This document shows positions 5,247 through 11,376 of a stretch of DNA of 16,299 nt, in pieces. Made by a program: the position numbers and the translations under genes. Each line of letters starts with the position of its first letter. The stretch's first letter is position 1. The notes under the pieces are model-generated. The model was not told where the DNA came from and searched no databases. It saw nothing but the letters and a program-made list of their open reading frames with translations. Source of the stretch: Cryomorphaceae bacterium (GTDB taxonomy: Bacteria > Bacteroidota > Bacteroidia > Flavobacteriales > Schleiferiaceae); contig DMDX01000015.1 of NCBI GenBank assembly GCA_003451355.1, positions 52,022 through 68,320 on the forward strand. The letters run 5' to 3'.

Positions 5247-7411
5247 CGCTGATGCTCTTTTGGGGGCTCGCAGCTCAAGCTGCCCACCTCGTGGGCGGAG
5301 AGCTGACCTATACCTGCCTCGGAAACAACCAGTACCAGATCAAACTGGTGGTGTACCGCGACTGCAATTCAACGGGTGCACAGCTCGACCCCACGGTGTC
5401 GATTGGCATTTACGACGGAATCCAAAACCTACTGATCCACAACCTTCAGGTGAACAAGGGGCCGACGATCAATGTGCCCGCAAATACGGGAAATCCCTGC
5501 CTACAGGCTCCGCCCAACATTTGTACAGAGTACGCGACCTACACGACCGTCATTCAGCTTCCGCAGCGCACCAACGGCTACGTGATTACGTGGCAGCGCT
5601 GCTGCCGCAATGCGACGATTAGCAACATTACGACGCCCGACGACTGGGGCTCTACGCTGATGGCGCGCGTGCCGCCAATGGACCAGTGCAACAACAGTCC
5701 GCAGTGGAACAGCCTGCCACCCATCGTACTGTGCAACCAGGAGAATCTTCAGATCCCGAGCACCGCCACCGACCCCGACGGCGACTCGCTCTACTACCGA
5801 CTCGTCAACCCACTGCACGGAGGCGGCAAGAACAACGGGACCGGATTCAACACCCCCGCCCCTAGCCCACCGGCCCCGCCGCCCTACGTCCCCATTAACT
5901 TCTTAAACCCTTCGACTCCAGCGAATCCGATACCGGGAACGCCCGCGCTGAGCATTGGCGGGACCACAGGACTGCTTACGGGTTTTCTCAATGTCACCGG
6001 ACAGTTCGTCCTCGCCATCGAAGTAGAGGAATGGCGCAGCGGGGCACTTTTGAATACGGCCCGCCGCGACTACCAGTTCAATGTGACTTCGTGCCAAGCG
6101 TTCATCAAGGCAGACATCGTTTCAGAAGTGGACGATCCCGAGCAGATTTGCATTGGGGCGACGGTTCCGTTTTTTCACGAGTCCATTAACGCATCGACGT
6201 TTTGGTGGGATTTTGGTGACCTGAGCCGAAGTGACGACACGTCGCGCTTGGCTTTTCCGACCTGGACCTTTAGCGACACGGGGGTGTACTGGGTGACCCT
6301 TGTGGCCAATCCTGGCTGGCCCTGTGCCGACACGGACCGCGTCAAGTTTCACATTTACCCGCCCATCAATCCAAGCTTTACGCACGACGGCGGCCCCTGC
6401 TTTGACCAGCAGCCGGTCACGTTTACTGCATTCGGAACCTGGTTTGACGGCGCACAGTTTGATTGGACGTTTGGGGCTCCGGGCGATGCTTCGCTGGCAA
6501 ATTGGTCCGGCGAATTCCCCCCTCCTATCCAGTTTCTTCAACCCGGAACCTACCCCGTCACCCTGCGCATTCAGTCCAAATCCTGCGACGAAACCTACCT
6601 CGATTCGGTGGTGGTGGATCCGCGACCCCGACTCGACAGCACCATTGGCCCGTGGGTGGGCTGCGAACCCTACACACTCGTCTTTGATGCGGGGGCATTT
6701 GCCCGTCGGACGACCTACTTCGAATGGGATTTCGGAGACGGTTCAGGGGACACGCTGGAGTCTCCCGTGCACACCTACACGGTGCCGGGACTGTACGACG
6801 TACGGGTCCGCATGTGGACCGAAACAGGCTGCCGCGATACGGTCGAGAAGATCTTTCCGGGGGCCATTCGGGTAAACCCCCGACCTGTACTGGGCATGAC
6901 GATTGCGCCCAAGACGGTGTCGATTTACCAGCCTTTAGTTCAGGTGCGTGCTGATTCAGTGGACGCCGACGAGCAGTTCTGGTTTGACATGGGTGATTCG
7001 TCTCTGTACGCCCAAGAGGCCTTTGTGGTGCACCTCTACCGCGACACCGGAACCTTTGTGGTGCGCCGCATCGCCGTGAACCAGTTTGGGTGCTGGGACA
7101 CCCTTGTCGACTCGGTTCGCGTCAACCCCATCTATAATGTGTGGTCGCCTACTGCGTTTACGCCGAACGGAGACGGTGGCAACGAGGGCTTTCGGCCCGT
7201 CGCAACGGGCATTACGCAGTACCGCCTTCACATTATGGACCGCTGGGGCAACGTAGTCTTTCGGTCCGAAGATGCACTTGAGGAATGGAACGGACGCGTA
7301 CACAACGTCGGAGCCGAATGCCCAGAGGGCGCCTATGTCTGGTCGCTGTTTACGCTTGATTTTGGGGATTCTCCCGTCGAGCAGCAGGGCGTCGTGCTAC
7401 TTGTTCGCTAA
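5219..7411 (+). CDS. Secreted PKD-domain protein with T9SS type B sorting domain, 730 aa
   Basis: A signal peptide (MVRLRTLTVALMLFWGLAAQ, cleavage near AQA) leads to a domain starting AHLVGGELTYTCLGNNQYQI and VYRDCN, a form common in large Bacteroidota surface proteins. A proline-rich stretch lies near residues 210-237. Four PKD-like modules follow, roughly 300-380, 382-470, 470-555 and 556-638, marked by WWDFGD, FDWTFG, FEWDFGDGSG and FWFDMGD, each with a later TG-x-Y/F-x-V strand. The C-terminus (640-730) is a gliding-motility-associated domain: SPTAFTPNGDG, MDRWGNVVF, EEWNGR and EGAYVW. The usual GxNDxF after TPNGDG is GNEGF here. The product should cross the outer membrane by T9SS and act at the surface, perhaps in adhesion. 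The start at 5219 is set by the signal peptide and lies inside the GHMP kinase gene. Confidence 0.9.
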   Translation: MVRLRTLTVALMLFWGLAAQAAHLVGGELTYTCLGNNQYQIKLVVYRDCNSTGAQLDPTVSIGIYDGIQNLLIHNLQVNKGPTINVPANTGNPCLQAPPNICTEYATYTTVIQLPQRTNGYVITWQRCCRNATISNITTPDDWGSTLMARVPPMDQCNNSPQWNSLPPIVLCNQENLQIPSTATDPDGDSLYYRLVNPLHGGGKNNGTGFNTPAPSPPAPPPYVPINFLNPSTPANPIPGTPALSIGGTTGLLTGFLNVTGQFVLAIEVEEWRSGALLNTARRDYQFNVTSCQAFIKADIVSEVDDPEQICIGATVPFFHESINASTFWWDFGDLSRSDDTSRLAFPTWTFSDTGVYWVTLVANPGWPCADTDRVKFHIYPPINPSFTHDGGPCFDQQPVTFTAFGTWFDGAQFDWTFGAPGDASLANWSGEFPPPIQFLQPGTYPVTLRIQSKSCDETYLDSVVVDPRPRLDSTIGPWVGCEPYTLVFDAGAFARRTTYFEWDFGDGSGDTLESPVHTYTVPGLYDVRVRMWTETGCRDTVEKIFPGAIRVNPRPVLGMTIAPKTVSIYQPLVQVRADSVDADEQFWFDMGDSSLYAQEAFVVHLYRDTGTFVVRRIAVNQFGCWDTLVDSVRVNPIYNVWSPTAFTPNGDGGNEGFRPVATGITQYRLHIMDRWGNVVFRSEDALEEWNGRVHNVGAECPEGAYVWSLFTLDFGDSPVEQQGVVLLVR

Positions 7412-7759
7412 GGCGTAGGCTGCGGCGGCAGCGCCGATGCTCAGCACCAAGGTTGCCGTAATGTACCCTAGCGCCATCAGCGTCGAGCCTGTTTTGGCCC
7501 ACTGTAGGGCTTCCCAGCTAAAGGTGCTCATGGTGCTGAATCCGCCGCACACCCCTGTGGCGAGTGCAAGCTGAATCCGCGCGTCGGGGTGGGGCCGCGC
7601 CATGAGGTAGCCAAGTAGTGCTGCCGCGGCAACGTTGGCCACGAGCGTGGCGGTGGAAGCAGTGAGCAGTGGGGCCTCTGCGCGCTTGAGCAGGACCGTT
7701 AGGGACCAGCGAAGAAGACTGCCAAAGGCTCCGCCTAAGGCTACGGCAAACGGATTCAT
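7397..7759 (-). CDS. crcB: Fluoride channel CrcB/FluC, 120 aa
   Basis: FluC proteins form dimeric inner-membrane channels that let cytoplasmic fluoride escape. Features of the family are GGAFGSLLRW (9-18), the conserved Asn of TLVANVAAA (Asn42), and the pore motif GVCGGFSTMSTFSWE (69-83). Four hydrophobic segments and a length of 120 match the family. The pore motif usually reads TTFSTF, with two phenylalanines lining the ion path; here the first is Met77 while Phe80 remains. The ATG at 7759 overlaps the PAP2 stop as ATGA, so it is the last gene of the adk-obg-PAP2-crcB run. Its 3' end overlaps the T9SS gene on the other strand by 15 nt. No fluoride riboswitch is seen upstream, and little room exists for one. 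Confidence 0.9.
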   Translation of the reverse strand: MNPFAVALGGAFGSLLRWSLTVLLKRAEAPLLTASTATLVANVAAAALLGYLMARPHPDARIQLALATGVCGGFSTMSTFSWEALQWAKTGSTLMALGYITATLVLSIGAAAAAYALANK

Positions 7760-8307
7760 AGTCCCGAAGTTAGGGGACGGAGGCGAAGGATGAGGCGACC
7801 GACGGCGATTCCGAGCAGCGCGCCTGCCAGCACGTCGCCCGGATAGTGCACGCCGAGGTACACCCGCGAAAAGGGGACCGCCAAGGCCCAAGTCACGGCC
7901 AACGCGGTAAGCCAGCGAGCGGGGCGAGAAGCCATATATACCGTCAACAAAGCCCACGTGGTGGCCGCATGGCCTGAGACAAAGCCGAAGGCTCCGCGGC
8001 ACATCGCCACGGCGCGAAATTCACCCTCGAGGGCCCAGCACGGCCGAGGACGCCCGATGCTGTTTTTGAGAAAGGTCGCGACCCAGTCCGCAGCTGCAAA
8101 GGCCGCTACCAGGGTAATTAAAAGCCATAACCAGGCACTTGGCGAGAATTTTGGGCGCTGGAATGCCCAGAGGACGAGCCAAACGACAAGGGCCACCCAA
8201 ATGTTGGAAACCGCGGTAAAGACGTGGTCAGCCCAGGGTCCGCCATGGCCTGCGACACCGAGAAAGACCGAGCGGTCTAGTCGATCGAGCGATTCAACGA
8301 ATCCCAC
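7756..8307 (-). CDS. PAP2-family membrane phosphatase, 183 aa
   Basis: PAP2 enzymes remove phosphate from lipid phosphates such as phosphatidate or undecaprenyl pyrophosphate at the membrane. All three family motifs are visible: K-x6-RP as KNSIGRPRP (81-89), SGH in GFVSGHAAT (108-116, with Val where Pro is usual), and SR-x5-H-x3-D as SRVYLGVHYPGD (147-158). The catalytic histidines are His113 and His154. Hydrophobic segments at about 31-50, 57-80, 112-126, 132-146 and 159-175 indicate a polytopic inner-membrane protein. The start at 8307 gives the common LDRLDRSVF N-terminus and overlaps the end of obg by 31 nt. Undecaprenyl pyrophosphate recycling would fit the size, but the substrate is not proven. 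Confidence 0.88.
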   Translation of the reverse strand: MGFVESLDRLDRSVFLGVAGHGGPWADHVFTAVSNIWVALVVWLVLWAFQRPKFSPSAWLWLLITLVAAFAAADWVATFLKNSIGRPRPCWALEGEFRAVAMCRGAFGFVSGHAATTWALLTVYMASRPARWLTALAVTWALAVPFSRVYLGVHYPGDVLAGALLGIAVGRLILRLRPLTSGL

Positions 8308-9290
8308 AGCAAATCTTTGAGGTGGTCCAGACCCTGACCGGTTACACTGCTAAAGGTGGTCAGCGGCAGATCCTTGGGGAGGCGCGGACGCACCCCATCC
8401 AGCAATTGGCCGAGCAGCTCTTCATCGAGCATGTCGGTCTTTGAAATGGCAAGTACGCGGCGCTTCGTGAGCAGTTCAGGGTTGAATCGCTCGAGTTCGC
8501 CGAGCAAAATGTGGTACTGCTCGACGACGTCGGGGGCATCGCACGGAACCAAAAACAGCAGCAGTGCATTGCGTTCAATGTGCTTGAGGAAGCGGTGGCC
8601 AAGTCCACGGCCTTCGGCAGCGCCCTCGATCAACCCCGGAATGTCAGCCATTACAAACGACGTGTAGTCACGGTGGGCGACGACACCGAGGTTGGGCACG
8701 AGGGTCGTAAACGGGTAGTCGGCAATCTCGGGCTTGGCGGCACTCACTGTGCTGAGCAGGGTTGATTTACCTGCGTTCGGAAATCCGACCAAACCGACGT
8801 CCGCAAGGACCTTGAGCTCGAGAAGGAACCAGCCTTCGCGGCCTTCTTCACCGGGCTGGGAGTGCTCTGGAGCTTGGTTGACGGAATTTTTGAAAAAGGC
8901 GTTACCGCGGCCACCGCGGCCTCCGGGTAGGAACACGCGACGCTCTCCGGGCTGCGTGAGCTCGCAGAGCACTTCTAGGGTTTCAGCATCTTTGACGACG
9001 GTTCCGAGCGGAACCTGCAGGACGATGTCTTCACCACTGCCGCCAATGCGTTGGTTGCGGCTACCGTTGACGCCAGGTTCTGCCTTGATGTGCTTGCGGT
9101 ACTTGAGGTGAATCAAGGTCCACATTTGGGGATTCGCCTCTAAAATGATGTGCCCACCGCGGCCACCGTCACCCCCGTCCGGACCACCCTTGGGCAGACC
9201 CTTGGCGCGAAAGAAGTGACGGCTTCCTCCGCCCCCGTGGCCGGACTGAAGGAAGACCTTGACGTAGTCAATAAAATTGGAATCTGCCAC
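8277..9290 (-). CDS. obg: GTPase Obg, 337 aa
   Basis: Obg is a ribosome-associated GTPase involved in late 50S assembly and stress control. The glycine-rich Obg fold occupies residues 1-160 (QSGHGGGGS, KGGPDGGDGGRGG, LPGGRGGRGN). The G domain follows with G1 GFPNAGKST (169-177), switch I threonines in YPFTTLVPN (192-200), G3 DIPGLIEGA (216-224), G4 SKTD (283-286, Ser in place of the common Asn) and G5 SSVTG (314-318). It stops soon after the G domain, so the C-terminal OCT domain of Firmicutes Obg is absent, as is usual outside that group. It begins 11 nt after the adk stop and its end overlaps the PAP2 start. Confidence 0.97.
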   Translation of the reverse strand: MADSNFIDYVKVFLQSGHGGGGSRHFFRAKGLPKGGPDGGDGGRGGHIILEANPQMWTLIHLKYRKHIKAEPGVNGSRNQRIGGSGEDIVLQVPLGTVVKDAETLEVLCELTQPGERRVFLPGGRGGRGNAFFKNSVNQAPEHSQPGEEGREGWFLLELKVLADVGLVGFPNAGKSTLLSTVSAAKPEIADYPFTTLVPNLGVVAHRDYTSFVMADIPGLIEGAAEGRGLGHRFLKHIERNALLLFLVPCDAPDVVEQYHILLGELERFNPELLTKRRVLAISKTDMLDEELLGQLLDGVRPRLPKDLPLTTFSSVTGQGLDHLKDLLWDSLNRSID

Positions 9291-9301
9291 GGGTACGTAA
9301 G

Positions 9302-9874
9302 TTATAGAGATTGAATAAGGCTGCGCAGTTCGTCCGTAATGGACTCAATGCTGCCCACGCCATTAAGGCCGCGGTACTTGCCCTGGGCCTCGTAGTAGGA
9401 CTGAACCGGAGCAGTTTCGCGGGTGTACACCGCAAGGCGCTGGCGAATCACCTCTTCGTTGGCGTCGTCCGCACGGCCCGAAGTTGCACCCCGAGCCAAA
9501 AGCCGAGTAACAAGTTCTTCGTCGTCGACTTCAAGGCCGATCATCGCAGTGACACCGGTCCCCGTATCCGCAAGGATTTCGTCAAGGGCCGCAGCCTGCG
9601 CCGAAGTGCGTGGGAATCCGTCAAATATGAACCCGGCCGCATCAGGATGCTTGGTCCATTCGTCCTTGAGCATGGCAATGGTCACGTCATCCGGAACCAA
9701 CTGCCCCTGGTCCATAAAAGACTTTGCCCACCGACCTAACTCGGTCGCCTCGCGAATGTTGCGGCGAAAAATGTCACCCGTAGAAAGGTGAACGAGCGCA
9801 AATTCATCGACGAGCAGGGCACTTTGCGTGCCTTTACCTGCCCCTGGAGGGCCAAAGAGTACAATGTTCTTCAT
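9302..9874 (-). CDS. adk: Adenylate kinase, 190 aa
   Basis: Adk catalyses ATP + AMP = 2 ADP in the cytoplasm. The P-loop is GPPGAGKGTQ (8-17), the AMP site STGDIFRRNI (31-40) and the GFIFDGFPRT motif (81-90). The LID is short and lacks zinc cysteines (LLARGATSGRADDANEE), so it is the compact non-zinc form, which fits 190 residues. I chose the ATG at 9874 because MKNIVLFGPPG is the standard N-terminus; an in-frame TTG at 9907 would add 11 unrelated residues. It leads the adk-obg-PAP2-crcB run and has a promoter at 9913-9920. Confidence 0.97.
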   Translation of the reverse strand: MKNIVLFGPPGAGKGTQSALLVDEFALVHLSTGDIFRRNIREATELGRWAKSFMDQGQLVPDDVTIAMLKDEWTKHPDAAGFIFDGFPRTSAQAAALDEILADTGTGVTAMIGLEVDDEELVTRLLARGATSGRADDANEEVIRQRLAVYTRETAPVQSYYEAQGKYRGLNGVGSIESITDELRSLIQSL

Positions 9875-9912
9875 GCGGATGGTGCGTAAATGACCGAAAA
9901 CGATCAAGGCGG

Positions 9913-9920
9913 CAAAGGTA
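9913..9920 (-). promoter_or_regulatory. -7 box of the adk-obg-PAP2-crcB promoter
   Basis: The minus strand reads TACCTTTG, a perfect TAnnTTTG box, ending 38 nt upstream of the adk ATG. It is the left arm of an inverted repeat (GGCGGCAAAGGTA, 9908-9920) whose right arm holds the manC box. No clear -33 TTTG is visible. Confidence 0.62.
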
Positions 9921-9938
9921 CGACCTTAGGGACTTCCC

Positions 9939-9946
9939 TACCTTTG
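9939..9946 (+). promoter_or_regulatory. -7 box of the mannose-1-phosphate guanylyltransferase promoter
   Basis: TACCTTTG ends 19 nt before the ATG at 9966, leaving a leader of about 13-16 nt. It lies in the right arm (TACCTTTGCGGCC, 9939-9951) of the inverted repeat shared with the adk promoter, which matches the left arm at 12 of 13 positions. Confidence 0.62.
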
Positions 9947-9965
9947 CGGCCTAACCCACTGGGCT

Positions 9966-11051
9966 ATGGAACACAATTATGCCGTAATCATGGCGGGCGG
10001 AGTCGGTTCGCGCTTCTGGCCCACCTCGACTTCGCGAACGCCCAAGCAGTTTCTCGACATTCTCGGAACGGGCGAAACCCTGCTTCAGCAGACCTTTCGA
10101 CGCATGAAGTCTGTCGTTCCGGCCGACCATATTTATGTGGTGACCCACGTGGACTATGCGGACGCGTGTCTGGAGCAACTTCCTGAACTCAATCGCCAGC
10201 GGATTTTAACCGAACCAGCCCGACGCAACACGGCTCCGTGCGTGGCCTATGCGGCATTTGTCCTGAAAAAGCGCGATCCACTCGCCAACTTTGTCGTGAC
10301 GCCCGCCGACCATTTGGTCACCAACGAAGCGGAATTCACCGCTCGCCTCACCTCTGCGCTCGCCACCACGGGCACCCACAACGTGCTTATGACGCTCGGA
10401 ATGAATCCCGTCCGACCTGAAACGGGGTACGGCTACATTCAGTTCCGCCCCGAGAAGTCGGGGTACGCCGAGGACGTTCACCCAGTAAAAACGTTTACGG
10501 AAAAGCCCAACCGCGAGATGGCCGAGCAGTTTATCGCCACGGGAGAGTTTTTGTGGAACGCCGGAATTTTTGTGTGGAATTCCAACGCCATTTTGAGTGC
10601 ATTCGAAAAGCACATGCCCGAGATGTACGCTGTTTTTAACGCGGGATGGGAGCACTACGGAACCGCGACGGAGACTGAGTTCATTCGCTCGATGTACGGC
10701 GAGTGCCCCAACGAATCCATCGACTACGGAATTCTTGAAAAAGCAAAGCAGGTCTTGGTCATGCCTGCCGAATTCGGCTGGTCTGATCTAGGAAGCTGGG
10801 GCGCGGTGCATGAGCAGCGGGCGGCAGATATGCACGGAAACACCGGAGGCGGCACCCACGTGCTGTCCTACGACGCACGCGGAAACACCTACCACATTCC
10901 AGAGGACATGGTTGCCGTAGTCGACGGACTGCAGGACTACATTGTGATTTTGAGTGAAAACCGCCTCTTGATTTGCCCGCGGAGCAAAGAGCAAGAAATC
11001 AAGCAGTTCGTGCACGACGTCAAGATGCGCCGCGGCGAAGATTTTGTGTAG
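9966..11051 (+). CDS. manC: Mannose-1-phosphate guanylyltransferase, 361 aa
   Basis: The enzyme makes GDP-mannose from GTP and mannose 1-phosphate for surface polysaccharides and glycoproteins. The nucleotide-binding signature is AGGVGSRFWPTSTSRTPKQF (10-29). Other landmarks are TPADHL (metal-binding Asp), ETGYGYIQF, VKTFTEKPN, FLWNAGIFVWN, SIDYGILEKA and PAEFGWSDLGSWGA, all in family order. At 361 residues it has the nucleotidyltransferase and a short beta-helix part but no fused phosphomannose isomerase domain. No sugar genes flank it; it stands alone between the divergent adk promoter and a terminator. The start at 9966 gives the expected short lead-in (MEHNYAVIMAGG). Confidence 0.94.
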   Translation: MEHNYAVIMAGGVGSRFWPTSTSRTPKQFLDILGTGETLLQQTFRRMKSVVPADHIYVVTHVDYADACLEQLPELNRQRILTEPARRNTAPCVAYAAFVLKKRDPLANFVVTPADHLVTNEAEFTARLTSALATTGTHNVLMTLGMNPVRPETGYGYIQFRPEKSGYAEDVHPVKTFTEKPNREMAEQFIATGEFLWNAGIFVWNSNAILSAFEKHMPEMYAVFNAGWEHYGTATETEFIRSMYGECPNESIDYGILEKAKQVLVMPAEFGWSDLGSWGAVHEQRAADMHGNTGGGTHVLSYDARGNTYHIPEDMVAVVDGLQDYIVILSENRLLICPRSKEQEIKQFVHDVKMRRGEDFV

Positions 11052-11068
11052 TCGGTACCCGAGTTCAC

Positions 11069-11098
11069 AAAAAAAGGCGCCCGATGAGCGCCTTTTTT
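11069..11098. terminator. Bidirectional rho-independent terminator
   Basis: GGCGC (11076-11080) pairs with GCGCC (11088-11092) around CCGATGA. The stem is flanked by seven A on the left and six T on the right, which extend the pairing and give a U-tract on either strand. It lies 17 nt after the manC stop and 18 nt after the stop of the minus-strand small gene, so it can end both transcripts. Confidence 0.9.
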
Positions 11099-11116
11099 GT
11101 TGGTTTAGTGCGAAGT

Positions 11117-11278
11117 CTAGCGCTTCGCCCCCTCGAGCCACTTGTAGATTCGCTCGGGCATCACGCGCTCCAAACCGATCAAGGTCAGCCAGTAGCCTAC
11201 GAACAAGGCGAGAAAGACGAGCATGCTGAATCCGGTCAGAATGATCATGATGGCCAGGAGGAATCCGAGGAATTTCAT
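11117..11278 (-). CDS. Small membrane protein, 53 aa, unknown
   Basis: The ATG at 11278 gives MKFLGFLLAIMIILTGFSML followed by VFLALFVGYWLTLIGLERVM and a charged tail ending EGAKR. Residues 1-36 are almost wholly hydrophobic, enough for one long or two short membrane helices, with a cytosolic amphipathic end (PERIYKWLEG). I recognise no family. Support as a gene comes from its own TATCTTTG promoter box at 11319-11326, 40 nt upstream, and from a terminator just after the stop. The open frame extends further upstream, but that part runs through the promoter and into the fumC start and does not look like protein. Confidence 0.62.
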   Translation of the reverse strand: MKFLGFLLAIMIILTGFSMLVFLALFVGYWLTLIGLERVMPERIYKWLEGAKR

Positions 11279-11318
11279 AGTGCGCTGCGTTGAAGGGTAC
11301 GTTGAATTCGTAGTGGGG

Positions 11319-11326
11319 CAAAGATA
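11319..11326 (-). promoter_or_regulatory. -7 box for the 53-aa membrane protein
   Basis: The minus strand reads TATCTTTG, matching TAnnTTTG, 40 nt upstream of the ATG at 11278. It diverges from the fumC promoter. Confidence 0.5.
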
Positions 11327-11344
11327 AGTGACACTGAGCAATTC

Positions 11345-11372
11345 TTTGCGCCCCGTGTAGGGTGTAATTTTG
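11345..11372 (+). promoter_or_regulatory. fumC promoter (-33 and -7), leaderless
   Basis: TTTG (11345-11348) and TAATTTTG (11365-11372) are spaced by 16 nt, the best full match to the Bacteroidota -33/-7 promoter in the window. Only CCCC separates the -7 box from the ATG at 11377, so the transcript should start at or next to the start codon. Confidence 0.7.
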
Positions 11373-11376
11373 CCCC

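Noticed and set aside
7760..7800. Fluoride riboswitch ahead of crcB
   Set aside because: The crcB start overlaps the PAP2 stop, so there is no leader, and no fluoride aptamer-like pseudoknot was found.
7760..8002. Upstream extension of crcB through the PAP2 gene
   Set aside because: The added 81 residues are arginine-rich out-of-frame sequence of PAP2; the channel family starts at MNPFAVALGG.
9875..9907. Upstream TTG start for adk (11 extra residues)
   Set aside because: The extra residues are not part of the adenylate kinase family, and the TTG lies almost at the predicted transcription start.
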